DNA from: Notospermus geniculatus
Taxonomy: Eukaryota > Nemertea > Pilidiophora > Heteronemertea > Lineidae
DNA: 64,000 nt
Assembly (NCBI GenBank): GCA_002633025.1
Contig: NMRB01000203.1
Coordinates: 122,286 to 186,285 of the forward strand
Reading direction: 5' to 3'
Position numbers and translations under genes: made by a program. The notes under the pieces are model-generated. The model did no database searches and was not told the DNA's origin. It saw only the letters and a program-made list of their open reading frames with translations. Shown here piece after piece: positions 37,001-49,700 of this stretch (positions are counted from its first letter, which is position 1; each line of letters starts with the position of its first letter).

Positions 37001-40000
37001 AGACTATCCAAAACCCAGTGAAAACCGCACCGTTCACTGCAAATCACAGCAGAAACCAATGTTGTGGAAATGGGCCGTCACTGAAAAACAACTCTTCGTT
37101 GTATGCAAATTTCGGCACATGTAGAAAAAAATGAAGTTTCTGCTTTCACTAGTTCCATTTGTAATGCTGTTCTACTATGCACAGGGGATATTGGGTTATT
37201 ACCACGAAGAGTGTTTGATAGTCTTCTGTTATTGTCTATTTGCAGGAAAAGGAAGCAGATACATCCAATGATGGAGAGCCGAACTCAACCACAAGTAAAT
37301 ACAAAAAAAGGAGTTAAACTTTTTGCTTTTTCTCTGAGGCCTATTCAGTCTGTCTGTCAGTCACTGTGGCGTTTGAAATTGTGCTATCACAAGTTATTCT
37401 AAAGAATATCTTTTCTCTTGAATTCCCTCACAGTTTCATCTGAAGTAACATCTGAAAGACGAAGTCTCATCTGAAAGATGAAGTCTCATCTGAAATATCT
37501 TGTACCTGCATTTTAACTGGATATCTCAAGTTTTCTCCAACTAACTCCAAGATGTGTGGATGAAAACTTCTCACTCTGCCCCCCAACATCTCTGGCCCCC
37601 AACATCTCACTCTGGCCCCCAACCCCTTGATTCTGTCACTTTGTTCACTCTAATCTGGCCCCCTCCCCCGGATTCTGTTACTTTGTTTCCTCTGCCCCCT
37701 TGATTCTGTTGCTTTGCTTTTTCTGTGACATCAGATTCTCCTTTCAGATGATGTGATTGAAGTTAAGGAGGTGGATGACCTAGGAGTAGGAAAGAGGGAG
37801 GTGGATGACCAAGTCAAGAAGGAGGAAGATGAAACCGAACAAAAGCCACGACCCCAGAGGAAACGCAGATGGGGCGGTCGCAAAGTCTCACCCAAGAGAC
37901 AGATTTCAATTTCTTCAGATTCTCTCAAGGTAGGTAATGTTGGAAGTGACAAAAACTAACTTCAGTCTAATAGAGGGAATGTTGTGAACCGTTGAATTAT
38001 GTCGTTTTACAGTGTTGTAGTTAGAAATTTTTCCAAACAGAGTGGGACAACTGCATTTTCCTATGATTTTAAGGCCTCAGATTTTCAAACAGGGTGGGAG
38101 TGAAATTCAAACAAGGTGGTGTAATAGAAAATGTATTGCAAGTTACATTTTCAAACAGGGTGGTAAAAATTTAGACGGTGGTAAAATGTCCACTGAATTT
38201 TGAACAGGGCGGTACTGAGAATACTGATGTCGTTTTAAAATATTAAAACGAGAGCTGATTGCCAAATACGTCATTCAGCTCTACAGGCATTGGGCGGGTT
38301 TAATGTACAGCAGGAGGAAACAGGAGTGTCCGGAGAATACCTATGCTGTCAAAAAGAGTCACCCTCTCTGTCACACGAAGATGGGATCTGCCCAGGTTTT
38401 GAACCTGTAGCCTCAGAAGTGACAGGCGCCAATGTTTCCATTGCATCACTCTGACAGCCCAGTTGAATCTTGTATTCTGGTGACACCATAGGTTTCTTCA
38501 TTCCAGGGTCTGATTCCTGATGTGAAGCCCATCCTGTCAATGGAGGGTCAGATCGAGATGGATACTTTGAAGGAGGAGCCTGCATCGGATCATGATGAGA
38601 AAGATCGAGGGAATGGTGACACAAACGAGGAGGAAGGGGACCGTAGGAAGATAAGGAGGACTGTTACACAGGTGTGTATGAATTCATGACGGGAGTCTTA
38701 CTTGCTGAGTCTCATCGAAAATCATACCAACGTACCAAAAAAATCCATGATGAAATTTCACCAGTCCCAGTGGAATTTTCCATCATTAAGTTCAGGATTT
38801 TGGCACTCCTCCATATTAATACCTCTTTGCCTTTGTGGTTTTGACTCAAGTCAGTTTGGATTTTGGCTTTGAACATTAATTCAATGCAAGCAACTGAGTG
38901 TCAGACTGGGATCAGGGAGTTCATTAGTGATGATATTCCGAAGGTTAATTTGTTCTCAATCTTGAACACAGGTCGTGGGTAGTGAAGACAGAAGGGAGGT
39001 GTTGGCAGAGGAGGACCATGTGAGGGTGCAGGAGGACATGGAGATCCAGGAAGCAGACGAACCAAAGGTCAAATGTAAGTACTAATTTCTTCATGACCAA
39101 CAAGTTAGAAGGGGAGTTCCATGTTTTGTCAGCTCTGGTTCCAATAGACGATTCTCGAATTTGCAAATCTGCGCACTTCTGCCGGAATCGCAATCAGAAC
39201 CTCAATCTGAAACTGGCTGACGTGACGTCATCCACGATTCAGCAATGGTCGAGTCTGACGCAATCTCTTCGACGTCATCGTCGTTGGGTTGTCTGCGTTT
39301 TGAGGTAATTCTACCAGGGGCTTGGATCATTTCTTGTTTGGATCTCGCCAGAGTATTTTACAGTACCGTAGTGTTAAAAATACCCTGGTTTTCATCTGAA
39401 AACTGCTTGTTTACAGTCTCGTTTGTTTTTTCTAGCTCCAGCGCAGGTGGTACGAAAACTCAGCCGGAAGCCTCTGGTGACAGCAGACGAGCCACAGAAG
39501 GCCAGGCGGTCACCTTCACCAGCACGTTTTCCAGTCAACCGTGTGATTCACATAAGGAATCTGGTCCGACCATTCACGCTTCGTCAGTTGAAAGAGTTGC
39601 TAGAACGGACTGGATCCATTGTGGAAGGTGGATTCTGGATTGACAAGATCAAGAGTCATTGCTTCGTCATGGTAAGGATCATCTTAACCCTTCGACAAGT
39701 AAAAAAGCTCTTCCATTAAATTAATCAGAATTTTGTGATTGTACAATGTCGTCGTTCCTTAATTTACAGTATGAAAAAGAGGACATGGCATCAGCTACCA
39801 GGCAGGCATTACACAATACAAAATGGCCGCTTTCCAATCCCAAGAATCTGGCGGTGGATTTCGCCACAGAGGTGCAGGTAAGACACCAATCACCAGTTTC
39901 TTTATCGAATGAAAACTCCTTGCAAATGTCACAGCTGGTTGGTCCTATTTGCTGCTTCATTTGACACCAGTGTGTTTTTGAAGAGACTTCTATTCGGTGT

Positions 40001-41238
40001 TCATTTCTCCTTCTGGTTTGATGTTGGAGTATCTGAAGTATCATTGTCTAACTGCAGCTTGCCAGTCACCAGGATGCAGATAGGCCAATTCAGAGGGAAG
40101 TTCCAAATGAAGGTGCCGTGCGAGAAAAGGAACGAAACCGCAAAGAACGAGATCGTGAACCTCTGGAACGTAATCAACATGATGTGCCGATCGAGAGAAG
40201 GCAATCTGCACGAGAATGGGACCGTGCGAAGATTACACAGAGGTCGCCTAGTCCACGTACAAGGTCACGGAGCAGTAGGTCAAGGTCAAGGGAGCACAGA
40301 CGACGCAAAGAACCACGTGAAAAGGAGAGGAAGGAACGAAAGGAGAAGAAAGTGGAGGACGAGGAGCCGCCAGCCAAGTTATTGGACGATCTGTTTAGGA
40401 AGACTAAGGCCATACCGTCAATTTATTGGCTACCACTTACAGAAGCACAGGTAGGCTTGAAAATCTTAGAAGGTTGTTGTGGTTGCATAGTAGAAACATC
40501 CACAAACCTGCCACTAATGAAGTGGCGGGTTTGTGATCCCCGGTCATGCCAGTGGCTTTATCTGGAAGAGGGGTGAGCTGACACACCTGTCCGCAGGACC
40601 TGGCCCCATCATCCCCTGGATGGAACCATAAAGTGTAGGTTTGATCCCTGGTCATGCCAGTGGCTTTATCTGCAAGACAGGTGACCTCTCCCCATCAGGT
40701 TTTGTTTGAGGTTTCTCTTTCCTCCTACATTGTACTCTAGAAATAAGATATTTCAGCTTGGGTGGTTTCCTATCGGACTAACACCTGAGCATTTCACTCC
40801 TGTTACAAACTGATTATCCATCTGATGACATGTTTTTGCAGTCCTTAGAAGCTGAGCGTCGTCGCCGACAGATTGTTGTAGATCGTGAGAGAAGACGACA
40901 GGAGATGGAGGAAAAGATGGAGGCGGAGAGAAAGAAGCGAGAACAGGATAGACTGGAACGCCGGAGGAAGGAACAACTTGCAGTAAGGCTTTAAATTAGT
41001 TTGGGGGTTCCAGGGTTAAAGACATTGTCTTCCGATTTGGTTTCAGTCTACCTGTTGCTACCTTTCTGCATGTCGAGATCAAACAGTAACGGACATCATG
41101 TGGAAATTTGCCTCTTTATCTGCTCTGTGGTGAAATTTATCACTTCTGATTTTCTTGCAGGAGAGGGAGCGTGAGAAAGAGCGAACAAGGAGAAGAAATT
41201 CTAGCAGAAGCAGGAGCCGGGAGAGAAGGAGGCGATGA
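31030..41238 (+). CDS. ACIN1: Acinus: SAP-RRM-RSB splicing and exon-junction protein, complete
   Basis: Nuclear protein that, in known animals, forms the ASAP complex with SAP18 and RNPS1 on exon-junction complexes and is a caspase target in apoptosis. Exons: 31030-31170, 32354-32417, 32571-32733, 32932-33010, 33253-33365, 33547-33862, 37246-37294, 37748-37929, 38507-38671, 38972-39074, 39436-39671, 39770-39877, 40058-40450, 40842-40982, 41161-41238. All are GT/AG and in frame, giving 776 residues. The SAP domain is at about 8-46 ([18 protein letters not shown]). A Ser/Arg-rich stretch spans 80-140 and an acidic region 195-300. The RKRRWGG block is near 345. The RRM is about 490-572 ([33 protein letters not shown]). 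The RSB motif is at 677-700 ([21 protein letters not shown]). The tail is Arg/Glu-rich and ends in RS repeats. The protein is shorter than human ACIN1, mainly in the low-complexity middle. The start is chosen to put SAP at the N-terminus. Confidence 0.95.
36888..37078. mobile_element. Inverted-repeat MITE of about 190 bp in an Acinus intron
   Basis: GGCCCGTTTCCAC at the left and GTGGAAATGGGCC at the right, with imperfect inner arms. Confidence 0.5.
37560..37735. repeat. CT-rich imperfect tandem repeat
   Basis: Repeats of CTGGCCCCCAACATCTCACT and TTGATTCTGTTACTTTG type just before an Acinus exon. Confidence 0.6.
39150..39305. repeat. Dispersed inverted-repeat element, copy 2
   Basis: Shares AAATCTGCGCACTTC, CTGAAACTGGCTGACGT and ATTCAGCAATG blocks with 7140-7345 on the other strand. 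Confidence 0.6.
40528..40690. repeat. Local direct repeat of about 50 bp, two copies
   Basis: GGTCATGCCAGTGGCTTTATC occurs at about 40541 and 40651 with similar flanks, in an Acinus intron. Confidence 0.6.
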
Positions 41239-42150
41239 AGATTTTAACCTGTCAATGGTTTTTATGGAGAATCTGGTGTCATTTGGATTTGGAACATTTC
41301 AAGGACACCCATGTCACAAATGGGATGTTTCAACAAATAAGGAATTTTCTCATACGTGTTGCTTGAGGATTTTAAACCTTGGTATGGTTTTTGACCTCAT
41401 TGGTGATACTTGGATTTTTTCCTCAATGGAGAGAAGTTAGAACCATATATGTAGCGTTCATGATTCTTTGGCTTGTTCGCCAAAGAGCACTACTTCTGTG
41501 GGCTGTAAGTTGACACAATGGCTCACTCCTCTCCCCCTACATTGTATCCTGGGGCCTGTTTCGTAAAGTGACTTTAAGCCAATGGTACCATCAACTTGAA
41601 TATATTTTCCATTTGATTAAAGGTACCATTAGCTTAAAGTCACTTTTTGAAACAGCCCCATGGTCAGGATGCATAGATGGAGTCTATATGTTACATTGTG
41701 GTGTTCTTCAGCCACACAGTGGCAAAAATATTCAGATTTTCTAGTGCCAGTTTCCATGGTCCAGTGTATGTTCCCTGTACTGCAGTTGACCGGTTTTGTA
41801 TTGGATGCAACATGTTTTCCACTGTGAAATGTCTGTTATGAAGCTTAAAGTACACTTTGCAAGTTTGTCATCACTTACGTGTAACAAAAGAAACAATCTG
41901 TTAATTGTCTAAATGTGAAGAATGTCATAATATTTTGGTACAGCAAGCTGTTGTGACTTCAGGCTAATTTGACCCTATCAGACTAGACTTTATGCTAATG
42001 TGAATTATTTGGCAGAATTGGTCCTTAAGGGATGGAGTTGCAGGATTTTATTGTAAAATTTGATGATTTCCATCATGCAAGATCATTCAATATCTGCTGC
42101 TTTTATCAGTGTCTGGTATCAAATCAGAAATAAACATGTAACGATTTTAT
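41239..42150 (+). other. ACIN1: Acinus 3' UTR with candidate poly(A) signal AATAAA at 42129
   Basis: Non-coding sequence follows the TGA at 41236-41238. AATAAA at 42129-42134 is followed by a T/GT-rich stretch, a plausible cleavage site. A palindromic MITE (41551-41660) lies inside. Confidence 0.55.
41551..41660. mobile_element. Palindromic MITE, GGGGCCTGTTTCGTAAAG ends
   Basis: Hairpin of about 110 bp, in the Acinus 3' UTR region. Same family as 48606-48714. Confidence 0.65.
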
Positions 42151-42421
42151 CAACTGGCTTGTTGTTCAGTTCCTTTCGCTCTTTTTAAATAAACCACCGA
42201 ACTGGATCAGAGGCAGTTTTAGGGGAAGTGCAAGCACTGCACACCCCTTCTGCCACAAAGTACATGTATTTGTTAACCATGAGTTTTAGTGTTTTCAGAT
42301 TGGGTGCCACTCTTAGTAATTCTTTACTACTAATGCATTAGTAGAAATTCTTCTCCCCATTACCCAAAGAAAATTGCATAGCTCCAACCCCCAGTGTTTT
42401 AAAGACTGTTGGGCAATATAT

Positions 42422-42691
42422 AAGTTCCAAGTTTGGCTTTATAGTCTGATATCAACTAGTGTGGAGATTCTCATCCGACTTTACACTTTAACCCCAGTCT
42501 GTCCTGAAACTTTTCAGAACTCCGATGAGCTGCTCATTCAGTGCTATAGTCTGAGCATTTCTGACTGGTACCCATTTATACACCAGGGTGGAGAGAGGCC
42601 AGAGACTTGCCCAAAGTCTCACGCCCAGATTCGAACCCGGGATCCTCAGGTCACTAGTCGGAGACCCAAACTACTACACCACTGTGGCTCC
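42422..42691 (-). mobile_element. tRNA-derived SINE, copy 1
   Basis: Read on the minus strand it begins GGAGCCACAGTGGTGTAGT (A-box-like), has a B-box GGGTTCGAATC, and continues into a body shared with the copy at 46013-46306. Confidence 0.75.
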
Positions 42692-42887
42692 TCAGAGTTA
42701 ATCTGTTGAGTAGCTGGCAATATAACAGAGCTAAACTGTTGAGTAGTTCCTAAGGTTGAACATGGATATCCTGGTGCAAAAAATGATTAGAAAGAAGTAG
42801 TGCATGTTTTTAAGATTTTATTGTGGTGAGTGAGGATGATAAAATACAAGTGGTTTATACAAGGATTTGTGTGTGAATTTTAACAGA

Positions 42888-43103
42888 TCACATGCATGTG
42901 CCACACCACCTCTCAAAATAAGTACCAGCATGGCCAGTCTTCTTCTCTCCCTTTCTAACCTGACAAGTAAGTTTGCAAGTTCTGGAATTTATTCCAAAAG
43001 GTGTATTTACATCATAACCTTGTGGTCTCCCATTTGCCAACTCCTGAATTACTGCAGTTTCTAACACAAGGGCACACTCTATTGGCGGCGGGAATGATGA
43101 ACA
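42888..43103 (-). CDS. Weak candidate last exon, cysteine-containing
   Basis: After TTTTGCAG the minus strand is open for about 70 codons to a stop (CSSFPPPIECALVLE and onward). An ORF with a good start context (AAAATGGCTGCC, 44164) lies upstream on the same strand. Nothing is recognised, and the interval lies between Acinus and PNP in the place where the missing PNP C-terminal exon might be expected, but the sequence does not match PNP. Confidence 0.2.
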   Translation of the reverse strand, partial: CSSFPPPIECALVLETAVIQELANGRPQGYDVNTPFGINSRTCKLTCQVRKGEKKTGHAGTYFERWCGTCM

Positions 43104-43115
43104 CTGCAAAATCAT

Positions 43116-46100
43116 AAAGACACAACCAGCATCAGCAAGAATGCTGAAACAGCAGTTATTTATTGGTAATGAAATTAAACTACCGGTAGTTATTTCTATG
43201 GTTGAATATTGTGAATAGACCCTTTATTCGTTTTCATTTAATGAGAGTTCCCTGAATCCCGTTTTTTTCTTCCATCCCAAAGATGCACTTTTAGTACAGT
43301 GATATAATTAATACATTGACTGCCAACTACAAGCAAGCAAACTCGTAGTCACAGATGTCATCCCTATTGCCAGCTACGAGTATACTCGTAGTAGGGCTAA
43401 TGCATTTTCTATTAATGTTGATAAGCTTGGCAATGACAAAGCGCCTTCCAATGATCATACTGACAGTGGGGATTGACCAGATGTATGGGAACATGCTAGA
43501 GAGTGTACAGCTACGACTCGTAGTTAGCAATATGAAATAATTTGAAATAGGCCTGGTAGTCATGGCAATGGCAGATAAAATGATATTTTAGCCATGGCAG
43601 TCAACGTGTTAATCTATATCCCTTACGTGTGATTTTAGCTCACTTACCTAATGCAGCATGACATAATCCCAGCCAACCACCACCTGTCCCACACTTTTAT
43701 TGCACAAATTTTCCTCAAGTTTCAATTGTAATATACAGTTGAAACAAAAACAGTTCATTTTTCAAAATACCCGTACCATTCACATAACTATCATCCCATG
43801 TCACAGCCATCAACCCATCAAAACTGCTGAACTCAGGTTCATTTTAAAGCACTCACTGGCACTGTATGCATTAGGTTTACTACCTTGTGGCGGCTGACAT
43901 AACCTTTGATCTTCAGACAACCTCGTTTATAGGTTTATAGATGCGATCAATGTAGGCCTACACCATATACCGCATTGCTAATTTATGGTAGCGAGGTTGA
44001 TCATGATCAGTGTATCCGGATGTTTCAATGCACGCTCGACAAGACTGTTCAAATCTATCAATTTGAATGATCTGAGTTACCATTGAGATTGTTACTTGAT
44101 GAAGGGTTAGTGACGCTATGGCAGCGTATTGAACTTCCCAAATGATGAAATGGACGGCAGCCATTTTTATCAGCTAAGGTTTCAACATACATGTAGCAGG
44201 CCCATCAGTCCAGCTTAGGTGTTACCACTGGCTTTATATGTATATGGGAGGACACCTGTCTTATCATGTTGGGAGGGATACTGAGGCATACCTCAGGCAT
44301 ACAATGGCATGATGTACAGTATTTTATATTTCTGACAAAATTGGCATTTATTTGGCACCTACATTCTTTGCAACATCTGTTTCAATTCTGCTGTACCGGT
44401 ATCTTCTGTGGTGATAGACAATTCCACGCAACACACTATTTCTGTATTCTTGACTGCTCACTTGTTCAATCAAGATCACAATGCTTGCACAATTATGTCG
44501 TCAGCTTTATCTAAATTCTAATAAATTTGATATCCCAACGATAAAAAATATTGTCGTAAAATTGATTTATGCTGTGCAGTGAACGCAGACCTATACAACT
44601 ACACAGCTGTCTCCATTTTTCCTTGTTTTTAAGCTGCTTGTACACTGGCAACATCTTTCCAACATACCTGAGCAACACAACCTTTTGACAATATACACAG
44701 ATGCCAACGAATTAGCAACATTGGAATGGCATGTTGACAAACTCTCTGTGCACATCCAACAACATTTGTCCAACATGGTGTTATAACTCTGAATGCTGGA
44801 AAAATGTTCGTAAATGTTGCATCTGTACATAGATCTTTAATGACGAAGGATTTTTCCTGTGATCAAGCCTACACACACACCGGGTATCAAGTACACAATG
44901 ATGCATGTGAAGATTATATGACAAGTTGGCAAAACAACCCATCTCAGCAAGACCATGAAAATGAAAGTGAAAGTGAAGAAAAATGATAAGTGAACCATTC
45001 ACCAATGAATTTTTCTATGTGAATTGTGTCGAAGACAGGGTAATTGATCATACATGATTTATATTCAAGTTTATGAAGGGAATGCCTTTGTATATTATCA
45101 CAGAAGGATCTGTGAACCTTAGAACTGAAAATATACATTAGTCAAATGAAGACAACAACAACACATGACTGTCATCCATTTGCTAATTTGAATACCTTCA
45201 CCCCACGATATTATATACACAGGAATACATGTATATACAATAATATTACACGTTTATACAAAGCGTATTATGAATGTTACGATCCTTACAATGAATGAAA
45301 AGGCCTAGCCATTCCTCAATTGCCATTCTAAACACAATTCTTTTTTTTTCTAATGCTAAAAAACCGGCTCAAGAAATGTGGGCCAAACAGGACTTTCCAG
45401 TTCCGAAGGAATGTGGATCAAACAGAACTCGTCCTTATCCTTCATGTACATGTACATGTATTCCTTAAAAGAATGTACATGCCGGTACATACCATACATG
45501 TAAAGGATGGTTTTGTTTTGCTAATTGCGAGGCGGTCTAGGAAAACCTGTCGGAAGTCCGTGAGTGATCAACAAGGGCTGGTAGATTGCCTGTGCATTAA
45601 TCTGCTACTGTTTACCTATTACGTAGTTTATCTTGATTTTTTTCATACTTCAAAACCATCCTTGAATTCAGAGAGGAATGAAAAGGCCTGATGAAAGAAA
45701 ATTGTCGTCTGCTCACCAGTCCAATAAAAGCCTAATTCCCTGTTCAGCTTATAACAGTTCCTGGTTGTCAACTCAGAAACCCAGAAAAAAAAAGAAAATG
45801 TCTTGCACATACTGTAAGCTGATAGGTTCTGTTGATGCCATCATTTGTTTGCTTTTGAAATAGAATTAAACCATTAGATTGATGCCATACAGTACACAGC
45901 AAGTTGAGTAGGAGATCACATTAGACTACCGGTACCTTCAGTCATAAAATCTACAAGGCCCTATTGATAGAAAACCTGAAATTTTACATACTATTTATAT
46001 GACTTTATTATAAAAGCTAAAGTTAAAGTTTGGGTTTATAGTCTGATATCAACAACAGTAGAGGTGTCATCCGACTTCACACTTTAACCCCATCTGTCCT

Positions 46101-46306
46101 GAAACCTTTCAGTAGAACTCAGATGAGCTGCTCATTCAGCGCATACAATCTGAGCATTTCCGACCGGTACCCATTTATACACCTGGGTGGAGAGAGGCCA
46201 GTGAGGCAAAGAGACCTGCCCAAAGTCTCACGCCAGCAGCGGGATTCGAACCCGGGATCCTCTGACCGCTAGTCGGAGGCCCGAACCACTACACCACCGT
46301 GGCTCC
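43116..46306. other. Gene-poor interval between Acinus and PNP
   Basis: No convincing exon was found on either strand. It holds ATGTAC-rich simple sequence near 45445 and a SINE at its right end. The C-terminal PNP exon is expected in or near here but is not seen. Confidence 0.5.
46013..46306 (-). mobile_element. tRNA-derived SINE, copy 2, ending at the N gap
   Basis: Same family and orientation as 42422-42691. The tRNA-like head (GGAGCCACGGTGGTGTAGTG) ends at 46306, where the N-run starts. Confidence 0.75.
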
Positions 46307-46339
46307 NNNNNNNNNNNNNNNNNNNNNNNNNNNNNNNNN
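46307..46339. other. Assembly gap of 33 N
   Basis: It interrupts the sequence directly at the tRNA-like head of a SINE and lies downstream of the last PNP exon found. Confidence 0.95.
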
Positions 46340-46787
46340 AAGAGCACGATGTAAATATGAGAAAAAAAGAATGTTTCAAACATTCCAAATTGTGAATTCC
46401 ACATCTGCATCAGCTACATACATGTACCGGGGGTACAGGTTAAGGAATTCATAAACTACAAAGCAAGTTTCTCCTCTAATCACTTCATTGCGATGAAAGG
46501 AATTCCGGTACATGACAACATCATATATAACCATGACGTCATGATGCAACCATGACAGTGCATACATACTTCTAATGCAATACATGACATCATAATGACG
46601 TGACTTTCAGTCCCAAAGTGGTTATTGTTATCGATTTTTTTCACAGTAAATTTTGCACACTTTGAACAGACCATTGATGAGTCAACACAAGTACCGGTAC
46701 ATAAGGCGATATCAATAAATTACGATGTACCAGTATGATGATTTCTAAATACGTGTAGAACCCAAATTTTTTTTTATATAACTATAC

Positions 46788-49700
46788 CTGTGACGTCTGC
46801 ACCGAGTCTGGAAAGCAGTTTACATTCTGCGATTGTCTCAAAACAAGGTCCAGCCTGCATCGCGTAGACCCCCTCCCTCAAGAACTTCTCCATGCCAAGC
46901 TCCTTGGCTACTTCATGAGCCATCTTCCTCGCCTCTTTGTCATATGCATCAGACATGGCAGGAAAACGTAAACCAAATCTGAAGGAAAGCAGATCATCGA
47001 ATTTTCTTTATATTCAGAAAGGCAAGAATCACAGTACAAGTAGTTTAGTTTCATCTTGATCACTTGAAGTTTCAGGGAAAACAATGAATTTGAGTTTCCC
47101 TGACAGCAAGGTTTGTCTGGAGTCCATTGTGTAAATGACTTCAATTCAGTACAGCGGAAGATCTGTACTGGGGGGGGGGGGGTTCAGTGGAAGTTCTGTA
47201 CTGGGGGGGGCCTCCGATAAGACCCTCACAGGAGTGGCCACGTTGTTTTTGGCTGGTTTTATTTGGCATAACCTACCTCTCATCATTATACCCTATTAAC
47301 GGACTGTTCCCAGCAAAACCTGGCAAGTTGATATGGTCTTTGATTATCATGACATCACCCACGTTCCATTCAGGGTTCAAGCCACCTGCCGCATTTGTCA
47401 CCACGAGCCACTTCACACCCATCAAGCTCATCACCCGCACCGGCATTGCACACTGCAATGAAAAGTACAACATAGAATAAATGTACGTGTACCCGTATAT
47501 GATTTTCAATGTTAAATTGAGAATGGTGTGTCAGGTGGACCAAGATCACAGCACTTTAACACCAGTGACACATTGCTTATTTCCACTTCTGGTGAAATCT
47601 CATAGTGTTGAATTCACCACCCCAGGTGCTGTTCTTGAACTAGCATGACTGACGTGAAATCAAAGCGAAATCAAACTCATTCTACAATGAAATTATTGGA
47701 AACAGTCAAGTTCCAGACCAGCTGCGCTTGAACAAGATCAGAAGTGACATGTGTCCAAACATTAATTCATAATTTGTTAAAGCTGTGCAACTTGAGATGA
47801 TGGAGAGAAGCAATTAACAGGTTTGAAATACAATCAACTGGACCCCACTCTATCTACATGTATGTTTATTATTATTTTTATAGCTTAAAAAAGTGGATAT
47901 CAAGCTGTGGGGACAAAAGGGACCAGGAACAGTGCAGGAGTTTTCAACTTCAAGTCAGAGTGCCACATGGATGTTTATGCCTCACCACCGGGTACTACCA
48001 GTGAACGACAAATTGGTTGTCCGGGCGCCCGGGACAACTGATTTTCCCAAACGGACAAGCCATTTCCTCCAATCAGCATGATCAGTTGTCCGTGGACAAC
48101 TGCCCTGAGAGCAGCTTTATCATGCAATGCTTTCATCTAGGCCTACGGGCAATCAACGTCGTTTGATGCGGACAACCAAATTCTGGAATTCAGGTTGTCC
48201 GTGGACAACCAGCAAAAAAAATGATTTGTCGTTCTCTGACTACTTTTAGTGAACATGAAAACAAAGACATAAAATATATTTAATCAACAAATTGTTGACC
48301 CATTAACACCTACTGTTCCATAAACCTACTTGAGCACATCATAATCTGAAGGAAAATCATTAATTGGGGCCTAGCCAACGTCAGACTAATTTTAAGCAGA
48401 ACAAAAAATTTCTACCACAACATGAGAGTCAGATCATGATGACGGCAAGCATGTGGATTTCTTGTACCGGGTAACTACCTGGTTCAAGAAAAGCCAGTAC
48501 CGGTACATAGTCTATCCGTTTTTCAGTACCAGTGTCAACTCTATATAACCACACACTCTAATGCAGGGCAGAGTAACTGTTAACTCCTTCAACCTTGTCC
48601 AACAGGGGCCTGTTTCATAAAGTGACTAAAAGCTAATGTGACCTTTGTCCAAATGGAAAATGCATTGAATTTAATGGTACCATTAGCTTAAAGTGACTTT
48701 ATGAAACGGGCCCCCGATTCTTAGGCTGAGATTGCTTTTTAACATAGGAAAACAGGATTTTGCCCCCCCCCTCCAAAAATGTGATTGCTTTTCATTAGTT
48801 CAATCTGCATTACAGATTTATGAAGGGAATATGCCGTTGGGCATTGGTGAACACCTGTCCGTTCACTTTCAAGCACACTTCAAGACTTCAATACATTGTG
48901 TAAGAACAACTTCAATGCATTTGATGTGGCTACAAGTTGAAGTAGATGACATGACCCAAAACATAGTTGTTTACTTGTTATACCCTTGAAGGATGTCAAC
49001 AGTTCAAAGATTATATCATTCACAATCATAATAAGGTGTCAAGACGGGGACATATGTGACCCGGCACGACAAAATGAGTCGGAATGCGCACATAAGAAGA
49101 CCCAACATGTCCAAGGTGACACCAACGGTTCGCTGATTTCAGGATTGTCTGCCCATTGTGAAATTTGACTTGGTCAATTTCTGTGGTTGCTGTCTGGTTC
49201 CACCTTCGGTCTTGTTCTGTGCGACTTCCGACTCATTTTACTGTGCCGGGTCACATACTGTATAAATGTTGTGCTTGTAATGTTACTATACTACTACATT
49301 TTGAGTACCAGTAATGGGTTCTCTGTCATTAGATACAAAGAAATGGCCCACTTAATCAGAAACCATGAAAAACTGATGAGGTCAATCTTGAATACAACAA
49401 TGTATGTGTATATGTAACATTATTTGTGTTCCTGCTGTGGGATTAGGGCAAGTTATTAAGGTAGAGTTCAGTTTAAGGGCAATTACCTAATCATATTGTT
49501 ATGATTCCTTTACCAGCTGGGTCATAAGCCCCATTTACATGTCACTACGGAATTTTCACCATGCTGAGTTCGGACTGAGCACGTTCAGTGCAATTTTGCC
49601 AAATATATTTTAACAAGTCCATATTTTAACAAGTCCAGCCAGCTTGTCCCAGTACAAATGGCACTAAAACGGGCCTGTCCTCGCCTCCTGAATTTCAAAC

